NCBI GenBank assembly: GCA_023213315.1
Contig: JAKCPI010004422.1
Coordinates: 1 to 64,000 of the forward strand
Length of the DNA stretch: 64,000 bases
Source: Euborellia annulipes
Taxonomy: Eukaryota; Arthropoda; Insecta; Dermaptera; Anisolabididae
Direction: 5' to 3'
Shown: one piece after another, positions 23,206 to 33,700 of the stretch
Numbering within the stretch: the first letter of the stretch is position 1
Layout of the letters: each line of letters begins with the position of its first letter
Translations under genes and position numbers: made by a program
Notes under the pieces: model-generated
What the model saw: the letters and a program-made list of their open reading frames with translations, nothing else
What the model was told of the DNA's origin: nothing
The model's database searches: none

Positions 23206-23920
23206 CGTATAATGTCTAAATGGCCTAAGATGCCGAAAAGACAAAGATAGCAAACCAGTGTGACCTTAGTACATAAAACAAGTGTTTTGTTACTTCTCTA
23301 AAGAATATTTATTTATTGTCTATTGTTTATTATTAATTAGCAATGGTTGTTCTCATATTTTCGGTTTGATATCCTACAGACAAACAGCCACTGGTGTTCA
23401 TGAAGGGCATTTAAGTTTTAAAGCCGAGGCCGATGCCCACGCCGGCCTTCGGGGGACAAGTGCCGGTCGACAGTCCCCCTTAAGAAATACGCGCCCACGC
23501 GGTGACCCCCCCCCCTTCTTTGGTTTGTCCGCAACCTCCACGTCTGGAGATTGGCCAAACACAAACACACACACACACTCAATTATATCGTATCCAATTC
23601 ATATAAAGGTGGTCTTTGGCTTCGATCCCATTTGAATTTTTTTTGCTTTCAATTTTATGTTATTTTAATGATGATAAATATTTGCATAATTTCTCAAAAC
23701 TTTTACTTAAAAGTATTAGTAACTCATCAATTATTTTTTCATAAATCTTAAGATCGCAAAAAATAAATAAATAATTTGCGGCGAGCAAAACACAACGGAG
23801 CTGAGCTTCATCTTAAAGAAAAATAAATATTTTGGAAATTTACTTTCTTTTATATATGAAACTAACGAGTGAATAAATTAATTAACTATAGTTGGTGATC
23901 TACCGCCATTTGTTCCTGTT
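23206..23920. other. Intronic stretch with a GC-rich patch
   Basis: At 23405-23560 the sequence is GC-rich (gccgatgcccacgccggcct, then gcgcccacgcggtgacc) with a 117-codon open frame, but it has no splice-site support and ends in a CA run. It may be an old insertion. No gene is called. Confidence 0.35.
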
Positions 23921-24194
23921 GTTTTTTTTTTTTTTTTAAACATTCACACTTTTTTTCTCATTCACACTCACAATCACACACGCATTCACACAGTCTTTTC
24001 GGCAACTTAGGCCATTTAAGACTTTAAACGATATCCGTTATTTATAATTATACATATTGGGGTCCAGGCATTCTTATATAAGTCATTTGGTATCCAAATG
24101 CCTTATATAAAATCATCGGACTGCCTGGGGTCCGAACCCGCGACGTTTGGTATATGAGGTTAGCACGCTAACCTCTACACCATGCCTCGAGGGC
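23921..24194 (-). mobile_element. SINE family A with short target duplication
   Basis: Full-length family A structure with its A tail at the left. gttcctgtt occurs on both sides (23912-23920 and about 24195-24203). Confidence 0.8.
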
Positions 24195-24510
24195 GTTCCT
24201 GTTTTTATTTATTAAACAGTGATCCTAGAATCGGGGTAGTTTATCCCCTCTCTCCAGAGAATTATAATTTCCTCTAACTGCATAGTAGTTTACTTTGAAA
24301 GTGAATTGCAATGATAAAAAATTAAAAAACTCATGTTACTAGAGAAATTAGTCAAGTTCCTAGAAGGTAGATGACCCAAACCACTAAAGGTTTTGGTTTG
24401 ACTCCAGGGCGATTATTATTAAATTCACTAAACTGCTCATGCGAGATCCGCTCTGGAGTAATTAATGTCATTTAGGTTGTCTATATTCCAGCAATCAAAT
24501 TAATGTATAC

Positions 24511-24660
24511 AAGTTGCCCTTGATCGATGGCTCAGATGTAGAGCATTACCTTCTGGAGTTTACTTCAGAGGCTTAGCATCCCGTGCCAAGCGAAAAATTT
24601 ATTTCATTTCAATTGGATTCCAATGAAATAAACAAGGTCTAAATGGCCAAAAAAACATTG
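24511..24660 (+). mobile_element. SINE family B
   Basis: Box A-like gatggctcagatgtagagca and a box B-like catcccgtgccaagcg lead into the family B body and an A-rich end. The gccgaaaaagacctt signature is damaged here (aaaaaacattg). Confidence 0.6.
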
Positions 24661-24684
24661 AATAAATTTAAAAAAAATTTTGGT

Positions 24685-25357
24685 TGACTGTCGCACAGCA
24701 CACAACTTTCTCTTACCTTCGGTAATCGAAAGTTGTGTTCTGTGCTTGTCACACCAGATTTTTAATGTCGGCATATATATTTAGTTTCCGCCGATATATT
24801 AAAATTCAAAGATGTAAAATTTATAAGTATGGGAAAATATTTATATTTTGTTACCATGGCAACCATTTCTCCTATCCTTTCTATGAAGTACAAGAGTAAA
24901 GTGGTCTTCAGAAGATTTCAATGGCAAAATGAGAATATACATTTTAAAGAGTATCTAAAAAATAATTGATTTTTGAATTTTAATCAAAATCGTTGGAGCA
25001 AATTTTGAGAAAATCGAAAAAAACTGAAAAAGTACATCAGTAAAGTACTAGTAATCTTTTGGCCGATTTTGATTAAAAGCTTATTTTTCACGGCCTCAGG
25101 GGTGTTTAATTAAATATAGAATTTCAACCTCGTAGCTCAATTCCTTCATGCTTAAAATTGAACACAGGCAGACAGGCACACACACACACACCACACAACG
25201 ACAGACAGGCAGACCATGTCGGGAAAACCACTTTTTTGGATTCAGGGGACCTCAAAACGTGAAGATCTATCAAAATCTCGACATCGAGTTTTTGACATGA
25301 ATCCAATACTTTCTCTCTATATAGTATATTACATATATACATAGGTAAGAGAAAGTA
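24685..25357 (+). repeat. R1 repeat, near-complete reference copy
   Basis: The best copy for describing R1. It begins with a ~80-bp hairpin (gcacagcacacaactttc ... gaaagttgtgttctgtgc) and passes through accatggcaaccatttctcc and a central cagtaaagtactagta block. It then has a CA/GACA microsatellite and tcgacatcgagtttttgaca, and ends in an AT palindrome enclosed by tactttctctctata and aggtaagagaaagta. No coding capacity is visible. Structured ends plus an internal microsatellite resemble HINE/DINE-type elements, but this is only an analogy. Confidence 0.75.
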
Positions 25358-25885
25358 AAATTTATTAGTATGGGAAAAAATTTATATTTTGTTACCATGG
25401 CAACCATTTCTTCTATCCTTTCTATGAAGTTTAAGAGTAATCTTCAGAAGATTTCAATGGCAAAATGAGAATATACATTTTAAAGAGTATCTTAAAAATA
25501 ATTGATTTTTGAATTTTAATCAAAATCGTTGGAGCGAATTTTGAAAAAAAAAAAAAAATCTGAAAAGCTACATCAGTAAAGTACTAGTAATTTTTGGCCG
25601 ATTTTGATTAAAAGCTTATTTTCACGCCTCAGGCGATGCCTAATTTAAATATAAAATTTCAACCTCGTAGCTCAATTCCTTCATGCTTTAAATTGAACAC
25701 AGGCAGACAGCAACAGACACATACAGACAGACAACAGACCATGTCGCGAAAACCACTTTTTTGGATTCAGGGGACCTCAAAACTAAAGATCTATCAAAAT
25801 CTCGACATCGAGTTTTTGACATGAATCCAATACTTTCTCTCTATATAGGCCTTTATGTATATTAATATATACATATAAGTAAAAA
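25358..25885 (+). repeat. R1 repeat, tandem neighbour lacking the first hairpin
   Basis: Same orientation and order as the copy just before it, starting at the aaaatttattagtatggg block. The two are head-to-tail and share specific variants (tttctatgaag, gtactagtaat), suggesting a tandem duplication and not two independent insertions. Confidence 0.7.
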
Positions 25886-25966
25886 AAATGACAGATTTAG
25901 TTATTCAAATACTTATTTTTTTTTATTTAATATCAAAAATTGAATTGTGAGGTAAATACAACTCAC

Positions 25967-26110
25967 CTTTTTCTGATATTCTTATTAACATTATTATAAT
26001 AAATGCGCATGATATCATCACTAGGCAAATATTCGACATCATAGCTATTTGGCCTTTGGCTAACAAATCAGTAACCTTATTAGATAATACATCGAAATTA
26101 TCTTTACTCA
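25967..26110 (-). CDS. Possible internal exon with a membrane segment, opposite strand
   Basis: I do not recognise the product. On the minus strand a good acceptor (ctatttttgttag) precedes 26110 and a consensus donor (gtgagt) follows 25967. The 144-nt segment between is open with symmetric phase (two bases complete a codon at the start, one left over at the end). It encodes SKDNFDVLSNKVTDLLAKGQ followed by a hydrophobic run, MMSNICLVMISCAFIIIMLI, ending in basic residues, like an exon with a juxtamembrane helix and one transmembrane segment. No partner exon was found on this strand nearby. It lies between R1 copies and does not resemble R1. A chance ORF remains possible. Confidence 0.3.
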
Positions 26111-26194
26111 CTAACAAAAATAGAAAAAAATCATGAATGGAAATCGAATATTTCAAACTCAGCATAATTTTACTATTAAACTACAATTATTATT

Positions 26195-26756
26195 AAAATC
26201 TCTCTCGATTTTGATTAAAATTGGATTTGATTTTCACTCCTCAGGGGGGTGCCTAACTTATTGTTAGATATATCAAATTTTTACCCCGTAGCTCTTTTAG
26301 TTGCTGAGATATTTTGTTCACAGAGACACAGACAGACAGACACACACAGACAGACCATGTCGCGAAAACCACTTTTTTTGGATTCAGGGGACCTCAAAAC
26401 GTGAAGATCCATCAAAATCTCGACATCGAATTTTTGACATGAATCCAATACTTTCTCTTTATATATTTCATATATGAACCCTGTTACGCATTATTGTGTC
26501 AAGCGCCAAAAAAAATTAAAAATTGAGTTAAAGACGGAATATTGTTTCAAATTAAAATTAATTAAATTAATAGTATTTTTTTTTATGAAATATGTCCTAA
26601 AAAAATCTATATTTAATGTTACTTGCACCATTGACAAAAAAAATGATATATAATCTAATCATAACAAAAAACTTTAATGTTAATTTTCTAAAATCTCGGT
26701 AGCTGGCGCTTGACACACTAATGCGTAACATGGTCCATATAGGGTATGAGAAAGTA
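26195..26756 (+). repeat. R1 repeat, 3' part, with MITE N in its terminal hairpin
   Basis: R1 blocks from gattttgattaaaattgg to the terminal AT palindrome. The palindrome is split by the MITE at 26476-26734 and resumes with atatagggtatgagaaagta. Confidence 0.7.
26476..26734. mobile_element. MITE family N, second copy
   Basis: Ends gaaccctgttacgcatta and taatgcgtaacatggtcc. The host palindrome has atat on both sides, and removing the element with one atat restores the R1 consensus catatatagggt. About 100 bp near 26540-26640 is extra relative to the 19843 copy. Confidence 0.7.
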
Positions 26757-26890
26757 AAAAGAGAAGAAAACAGGCTATAAAATATCACAATTTAGAAATT
26801 ATCAAAAATAATACTATTTTATATTTAAAATATATTTTAATCAACTTATTGATATCAATTTATTATCTCCTTCCTCACATGAACAAAATT

Positions 26891-28538
26891 AAGAATTATA
26901 TATATCATGTGTTGGTCCATGAGGTAATTATGAAAAACATATAACCAAGTATTTATTAATTTAAATAAGCGAAAAATGTAGGTACCGCCGGGATTTGCAC
27001 CACGGATCTTGTCGATTTACGCTCAACACGCCCTACTGTTGGACCACAGTACGCACTCGCTTATTTAAATTATGATAGATCGCTGATTTCAGTCTACTAG
27101 AGAAACGCCGCTCTAATCAAGCGTTCAGATTTCTCCGCTGCTGAGGCGCGATCTAGATGGACGTTTTGAGAAATTAACTCAATTATGCAATTAATAAATA
27201 AAGAATTATATATATCATGTGTTGGTCCATGAGGTAATTATGAAAAACATATAACCAAGTATTTATTAATTTAAATAAGCGAAAAATGTAGGTACCGCCG
27301 GGATTTGCACCACGGATCTTGTCGATTTACGCTCAACACGCCCTACTGTTGGACCACAGTACGCACTCGCTTATTTAAATTATGATAGATCGCTGATTTC
27401 AGTCTACTAGAGAAACGCCGCTCTAATCAAGCGTTCAGATTTCTCCGCTGCTGAGGCGGATCTAGATGGACGTTTTGGAAATTAACTCAATTATGCAATT
27501 AATAAATAAAGAATTATATATATCATGTGTTGGTCCATGAGGTAATTATGAAAAACATATAACCAAGTATTTATTAATTTAAATAAGCGAAAATGATACC
27601 GCCGGGGATTTGCACCACGGATCTTGCCGATTTACCTCAACACGCCCACTGTTGGACCACAGTACGCACTCGCTTATTTAAATTATGATAGATCGCTGAT
27701 TTCAGTCTACTAGAGAAACGCCGCTCTAATCAAGCGTTCAGATTCTCGCTGTGAGGCGCGATCTAGATGGACGTTTTGAGAAATTAACTCAATTATGCAA
27801 TTAATAAATAAAGAATTATATATCATGTGTTGGTCCATGAGGTAATTATGAAAAACATATAACCAAGTATTTATTAATTTAAATAATTTTTCGCTTATTT
27901 AAATTAATAAATACTTGGTTATATGTTTTTCATAATTACCTCATGGACCAACACATGATATATATAATTCTTTATTTATTAATTGCATAATTGAGTTAAT
28001 TTCTCAAAACGTCCATCTAGATCGCGCCTCAGCAGCGGAGAAATCTGAACGCTTGATTAGAGCGGCGTTTCTCTAGTAGACTGAAATCAGCGATCTATCA
28101 TAATTTAAATAAGCGAGTGCGTACTGTGGTCCAACAGTAGGGCGTGTTGAGCGTAAATCGACAAGATCCGTGGTGCAAACCCGGCGGTACCTACATTTTT
28201 CGCTTATTTAAATTAATAAATACTTGGTTATATGTTTTTCATAATTACCTCATGGACCAACACATGATATATATATTCTTTATTTATTAATTGCATAATT
28301 GAGTTAATTTCTCAAAACGTCCATCTAGATCGCGCCTCAGCAGCGGAGAAATCTGAACGCTTGATTAGAGCGGCGTTTCTCTAGTAGACTGAAATCAGCG
28401 ATCTATCATAATTTAAATAAGCGAGTGCGTACTGTGGTCCAACAGTAGGGCGTGTTGAGCGTAAATCGACAAGATCCGTGGTGCAAATCCCGGCGGTACC
28501 TACATTTTTCGCTTATTTAAATTAATAAATACTTGGTT
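26891..28538. repeat. Palindromic tandem array of ~305-bp tRNA-headed units, flanked by a 14-bp duplication
   Basis: Direct units start at 26891, 27201, 27509 and 27811 (periods 310, 308, 302). The fourth stops at about 27886 after ttaatttaaataa. The sequence then turns around: tttttcgcttatttaaatta at 27887 begins units in reverse orientation that run about 652 bp to 28538. Each unit contains a tRNA-like part with box A-like TGGTCCAACAGTAGGG and a decayed box B (GGTGCAAATCC). acatgaacaaaatt lies at 26877-26890 and again at 28539-28552, so the array appears to have inserted as a single piece. Units are nearly identical, implying youth or recent copying. Confidence 0.9.
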
Positions 28539-28552
28539 ACATGAACAAAATT

Positions 28553-29920
28553 TCTGATTACACTCCTGTTCTTGGGGTATCTAAATTTTTTCTCAAATGA
28601 TAAAATTTGTTATATTTACTTAGTCAAGTAGCCTACTACTTGGCGCCATAAGGGACTGAGGTGGAGTCTTGAGCTTAGTCTTCCCAACCAAAGTTTAGAA
28701 AAAAATAAATCATTTTTGTTTAATCCAACTTAAGTGGATAAGCTACAACACTTCCGTCGGCTAAGCATTTTGGTTGCCTAAGCTTGAGCTTATCAAGGCT
28801 CTACATCAGGGCAGGCACATTTCAGAAATTTAGAGTGCTAATCCATAATCGCTCGGTGTTATGCCCTAACCTAGTGATCCCATTTAAAAAAATAAACCTC
28901 ACCCCTAAGGGGCACTGCTTGGCCTTTCTAAATACTTCCCATTAAATCCACTACCTTAAAACCCGAAGGAATGATTTATAACTTTAACCCTGATTTGAGT
29001 GTTCGCTGTACATCATGTTTTCCGCATTCTTGCCTGATTAATTATTTTATTTGCACGCCTGACTCGGGCCGTTTTTGGTGTTTACATCTGCATCAGACGG
29101 TTAAAATACTCAAGTCACGTGGGTGAGTTTGCGTTTAAATCTCCAACAGTGAAAGGCTTTTTAATAGCTCAAGACATCCTTTAGTAAGCAAACCAAACAG
29201 TTTGTCAAATAAATTTTCTCGACTATTAATTTATTACAACATGAAATGTTATTTCAAAGAAAAATTTGATAAATAATATAAAAAAAAAAAACTTTTTTTA
29301 CCTTTGGAAAATAAATATTTTGATTAATCATTGGGACAGTCTGTTATGTGCTAGCCACATCATTTTTATTCTTAGAAAATTGATGATTAATATCCTTTTT
29401 TGGTCAATTTCTTTTGACATGAATTTTAAAACCGTGTCTAAAAAAAATAAGTGACATCTTTTCCATTCATTGATTATAAATATTCAAACATTCTTAATAT
29501 GGCCTAATTGGCGTTTACAATCATAATAAATCCTGTGCGTGAAATATAAAAAAAAAAGTTCCGTTAATTCCTTATATGAAAGAGAAGGAGGCGCAGGCCA
29601 TGCTCAACTTGGATATTTACATCATCATCAGCTGATGCATATTCAAAACAAATTCTTTACAACCTGTGAATTTGACATAATTACTAAATTCTTTAAAATT
29701 GATAGGCAAATTGAATATTCATATCGTAGATATTTTTTTTTATTCAATTTATATCAAATTAGTTCGTACCACTAAATTCACATTTCATATAGTAGTAAAA
29801 AAAATTTATTTATTATAATAAATTTTGATTAGATTTAAAATCTCGACCTTCTCGTGCCTAAGTTTGCTTCCCATTCCAAACCAGAAAAATGAATTTAAAT
29901 TGAAAGGGGGGGGGGGGGCT
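28553..29920. other. Intronic stretch, no gene seen
   Basis: No exon is supported. 28620-28810 shares text (gcttagt, aagcattttggttgcctaag) with 17945-18085 and is an unclassified dispersed repeat. The remainder is AT-rich, with a G run just before 29921. Confidence 0.4.
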
Positions 29921-30460
29921 CGCTGGTGTAGTGGGCTAGTGTGTCGGCTTCTACAAAGAAGATCCCTGTTCAAACCCTGGGCCTGCGGGATTTTTCATTA
30001 AATAAAAAATATTTATTTAATGCAAACAAATCCTCAAGCAAGCCCTGAATTGGAATATAGGATCCTCACCACAATAGTCCCCAAGCAACTCTACGAGGAG
30101 AGGGAGTTGCTGTGACATCCCGCCCTGTGGAAGGGACGTAAAGAAGGTTCCCTCTCAGTGATGCATTCTTCGAAAGGAGTAGGCTACACGCCGGTGCTGA
30201 GGGAGTCCCTCCTCAACTAGGACATCCTCCATAGCATAGAAGAGGTTGGATATAAGGAGCCGGTTGGAACCAGAAATAAGGATTAGTTCACTAGCTAGAG
30301 ACGAAAGCAGGAGGAGGAGTTAGAGATAGGAAATGATGTAGCTTCACGGGGTGCCGGTAGATGGCTACGGCCAGAGGCCGGTTGGGTTTGAGGTGTGTGT
30401 CTTCGTGCACAATAGCACCTCGGGTAAATAAACGGGGATCCCGATAGGAATTTCAAATAA
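29921..30460 (+). mobile_element. Long tRNA-headed SINE (family C)
   Basis: The head at 29921-29990 has box A (TGGTGTAGTGGGCTAG) and box B (TGTTCAAACCC). A GC-richer body of about 450 bp follows, ending ggtaaataaacggggatccc. The last 300 bp recur at 34505-34790 with high identity, marking a defined 3' domain. No open frame of note is present. Confidence 0.65.
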
Positions 30461-30628
30461 TAATCTATGAAATGAATTTAAATTGAAATGGGTACCAATC
30501 ATTTGAAATAAATAGCCATGGGGATTAGATGGCCTTAGATGCCGAAAAAGACCTTCTTAAATCAAATAATAGTCTCGAGCATAGGTTCTTGATTAAATAT
30601 TGTATTAAATAATATACTATGTGATATG

Positions 30629-30729
30629 TTTTTATTGGTGAAATAATACACTTTATACGTGATTCCACTTTTGGAGATGTCAGAAATGTCGAAATTCATA
30701 TCAAGTGTGTTATTTCACCAATAAAAACT
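30629..30729. repeat. Foldback
   Basis: tttttattggtgaaataa near 30629-30646 pairs with ttatttcaccaataaaaa near 30710-30727, with acact/agtgt extending the stem. The 50-bp loop lacks a clear hammerhead-like core. Confidence 0.6.
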
Positions 30730-30759
30730 TGAACATATCGCCTAGTGAATCCTTTAAAA

Positions 30760-32665
30760 TAATATTAAATCTGAAAGTTTGTTTCATACTATTGCTTTTA
30801 GCTGTTTCATTGTTTCAAATTTGAACATATTCCTGGATCCGAGTTTTTGCAGGGAGACCAGAATTTTTTTTTCATTTAGTCTGGATTCACAGCTTTAATT
30901 GTTTATTTTAATGAGTAATCCATAAAACAAACTCGTGTGACTAAATACGTGCAAATATATTTCTACCATACATGTTTTCTACTGGTTTATCTAAAGACAT
31001 ATATAAACAATGAATTATGAATGGGGTTCGAATTTAAAGTATTTTTTTTCTCAATTGCTATCTCCAGTAATTTTTGCATTTGAAGATCTCTTTTTTTTAT
31101 ATATAAATGTATATTTTGGACATAGCGGTTTATGTCTCTCAGATTTTGCCAAATTAGTAAATAAAAGTAGCGAGCAAATTGAAAATAGAGATAGACCACA
31201 GGTTTCCAAAAAATTTTTTCACGTAAGGCTACTTCAGTTTTTTTTAGGTATTTTTTTTCAGTATCTGATGCTATTTTCTCTATTTAATTGGTCTCAGTTT
31301 CCAAAAATAACTTGAACAGATAAGAAAAACATTATTGACTATTTCTCCTTTTACTCGTTTCTCGGCATCACATTTATTTTAAACTAATAATCTACTAGTG
31401 TACCATCTACAGTCAATCTATCTTTCTATTATCTATTTTGAAAGCATATTTCAGCCTTTTTATTTAATAATATATTGATTATTAGAATGAATTCGAATTT
31501 CATAACATTTTCTTAGATAGGCAACACGCTAACCAGGGAATCATCTTTGGTTGCTTTTCCCCAGAAACAGGCGCTTCTATCTATTGATATAAATATTTCA
31601 TTTAATAATTTTCCCATATAAAAGATAAAATTTTATTGGATCAAAATAATTATTTTAGTTAGTACTATCAGGGATTTATTTCATACAAGTGATTCCTTCC
31701 AAAGATAAGACTTAATGAAGGTCATCATTGGGTATAATCAATCAATCTGAATAATATAGGTGATATTTTGTAATTATTTTATTTATAAGTATGAGTTTAA
31801 ATTAACTTCTATAATTCTGATTAATAATATTTACCGACTAATAATATTTATTTTATTTGGTGGTTATGAATTTTTTTACTTTGCGGCTCCTGAGGCCATT
31901 TAGGATTATACTTTCTATCTATATATTTTATATTTTAACGATGGACTTAACCCTGTTATGAATTAAATCCTAAGAATCTTTTACAAAATCCCTAGTAAAA
32001 ATAAAAAATTAAATTGTGTGGTTTTATGAAACTACGATGCAAGTGAAACTTTTTTTCGGATCGTAGGCATTTAATTGAAAAAAATATAGTTAATAAATAT
32101 ATGAAAAATATATAAATATAAACAATAAAACGAAAAAATATAAATAATATTTTCATTAACAAAAGAAACGACACTAATGAATTGGTGACCCCCCTCCCTA
32201 CCCCCACCTTCTCTAGAGCTCTAACGAAAGTAGCGCAATCTGGTAGCGTAGTAAAGAAACCTGGTGTGAGTCGTCGGTGACGTCACGGCTTGTAATGCGA
32301 CATGCAATAGATGGGCGAAAAAATTTGAGTCGATGGAATAAAAGTTTCACTTTAATAATATTTTGAATTTAACTGTGCTATATGTTCCTACGCCCCTCAT
32401 TCTCATGAGTAGTGACACGCCTCTCGTCTGTTAATTTGAAGATCTTTAGAAAGGGAGTAGTAGGAATATTTTTCCCGGAAGGGAAAAATGGATGGTTTAT
32501 AAAGAATAACTTATATCAATAAGGATTTAGTTTAAAATAAATGCGATTTCAAAATAATTATTGCAATTAGTACTATCGGCGTATTTGGAGGCAAACGAAA
32601 TAATTTTGAAACCGCGTGAATTTAAAAAGATTCTTATGCCTAATTTTAATTTTATTTTTTTTTAG
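30760..32665. other. Intronic stretch, no gene seen
   Basis: AT-rich with poly(T) tracts and no supported exon. The final ~30 bp is the polypyrimidine tract and acceptor of the exon at 32666. Confidence 0.4.
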
Positions 32666-32838
32666 ATTGTGCAGGGTCAGTGAGCGATCGCACCCTGCAC
32701 AGTTTGACCATCACTCCAGGGGCTCCACAAACGAGAGGCGCCTCCACCCCAGAATACGTAAAACGGACAGCACGTCTTTTTGAGTCACCCACAACACCTC
32801 CTGAGGAAGTTCCTGCCCAACCAGACCAATTTCTTCAG
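32666..32838 (+). CDS. DLGAP-family scaffold gene, internal exon b
   Basis: Acceptor ttttttttag precedes 32666 and donor gtagtc follows 32838. The first two bases complete a codon begun in the preceding exon and the last codon is complete. It encodes SVSDRTLHSLTITPGAPQTR and a segment with EYVKRTARLFESPTTPPEEV ending DQFLQ. The TP and SP dipeptides resemble the phosphorylatable linker regions of scaffold proteins. No defined domain is recognised. The exon end phase joins exactly to the exon at 33391, only 552 bp away, the smallest intron in the window. Coding status is well supported by composition and flanking signals; gene identity comes from the phase chain to the GKAP exons. Confidence 0.8.
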
Positions 32839-33390
32839 GTAGTCTTTCAAAAAATTACTATAAACATTTTAAATTTAATTCCTTTTTTTTTTGCAAAAAA
32901 ATCAACTTATTTTAACATAAAAATTTTGAATTTATTTGCCTAAGAATTATACTAACACTCTGACGTCAAAAGAGAAATCTTTGCATTAAGAATTCTGACA
33001 TTTCTTGTGAATTACCAGTTAGTATTTAAATTGATTACGAGTCTCGTCATATACGATATATTTTTGTTCGTTTGAAATTATTTATTATTAAAAAAAAAAG
33101 TAGGTTAAATTTTTTTTTTCTAATTCTAACAAGTTTTTATTCTGTCCTAATAATGGATTAAGAAATGCAAATATGGAGTAGGAGTAGCTTAACATGTTTA
33201 ATTCTCTTAATTTATTTTTTCCCATATTCTCCTTTTAATTATGCAAATGAATGAATATTTTTGTTTTTAAAAATATAAATAAGTTTGACAAAATTTTTGT
33301 ATGCTTCCAGCATGTCTATCTGTATTACTAAAAATTTTGTTTACTTTTTAACAGTTATTTCTTAATATTAATTACATTATTTTGTTCCAG

Positions 33391-33488
33391 GTCCCTGGGA
33401 AGAAACCATCTTATCTTGGTTTAGCCTGCAGTATTTCTGGTTATAGTGGAATTACTACCTACGATAGCAAACTTAGAGAAGGCTTTAG
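33391..33488 (+). CDS. DLGAP-family scaffold gene, internal exon c
   Basis: Acceptor tttgttccag and donor gtaatt bound this 98-nt exon. It starts in phase 0 and leaves two bases. The product VPGKKPSYLGLACSISGYSG, then ITTYDSKLREGF, has the look of a conserved core motif of DLGAP-type N-terminal regions, though I cannot confirm that from memory alone. The two leftover bases join the single base at 35103 to give an Arg codon. The donor is 28 bp from the inverted-repeat SINE at 33516, so that insertion came very close to the splice site without destroying it. Confidence 0.8.
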
Positions 33489-33515
33489 GTAATTTTAATC
33501 AGCCAATTTTTTTTC

Positions 33516-33700
33516 AACAAGACATGTGAGTGTTTTTATTGATGAGGCCAAACATCCATGAGTTTTATTGGTGCAAGTCGAGGGTCGGTGGCCTGGTGCA
33601 ATGGATAGACGCCTATGCCCCGGAAAGGCGGAGATCCTGGGTTCGATTCCCGGGGGCCATGGGATGTTTGGCCTCATCAATAAAAAACACATGTCTTGTT
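33516..33700 (+). mobile_element. tRNA-like SINE between ~45-bp inverted arms
   Basis: The arms aacaagacatgtgagtg (33516 onward) and cacatgtcttgtt (to 33700) are complementary for about 45 bp, including ttattgatgaggccaaacat. Between them is a tRNA-like segment with a perfect box B (GGTTCGATTCC) and a 5-bp anticodon-type stem CGCCT/AGGCG whose loop is too long for a tRNA. The arms plus the head make a compact ~185-bp unit. Confidence 0.65.

Noticed and set aside
23282..23635. 117-codon open frame through a GC-rich patch
   Set aside because: No splice sites, no recognised motif, ends in CA simple sequence.
26891..28538. Hammerhead ribozyme in the tandem array unit
   Set aside because: Nearest matches are ctgattt and gagaaac; the GA of the CTGANGA core is missing on both strands.
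26891..28538. CRISPR array
   Set aside because: Repeats are ~305 bp with no spacers, in a eukaryotic context.
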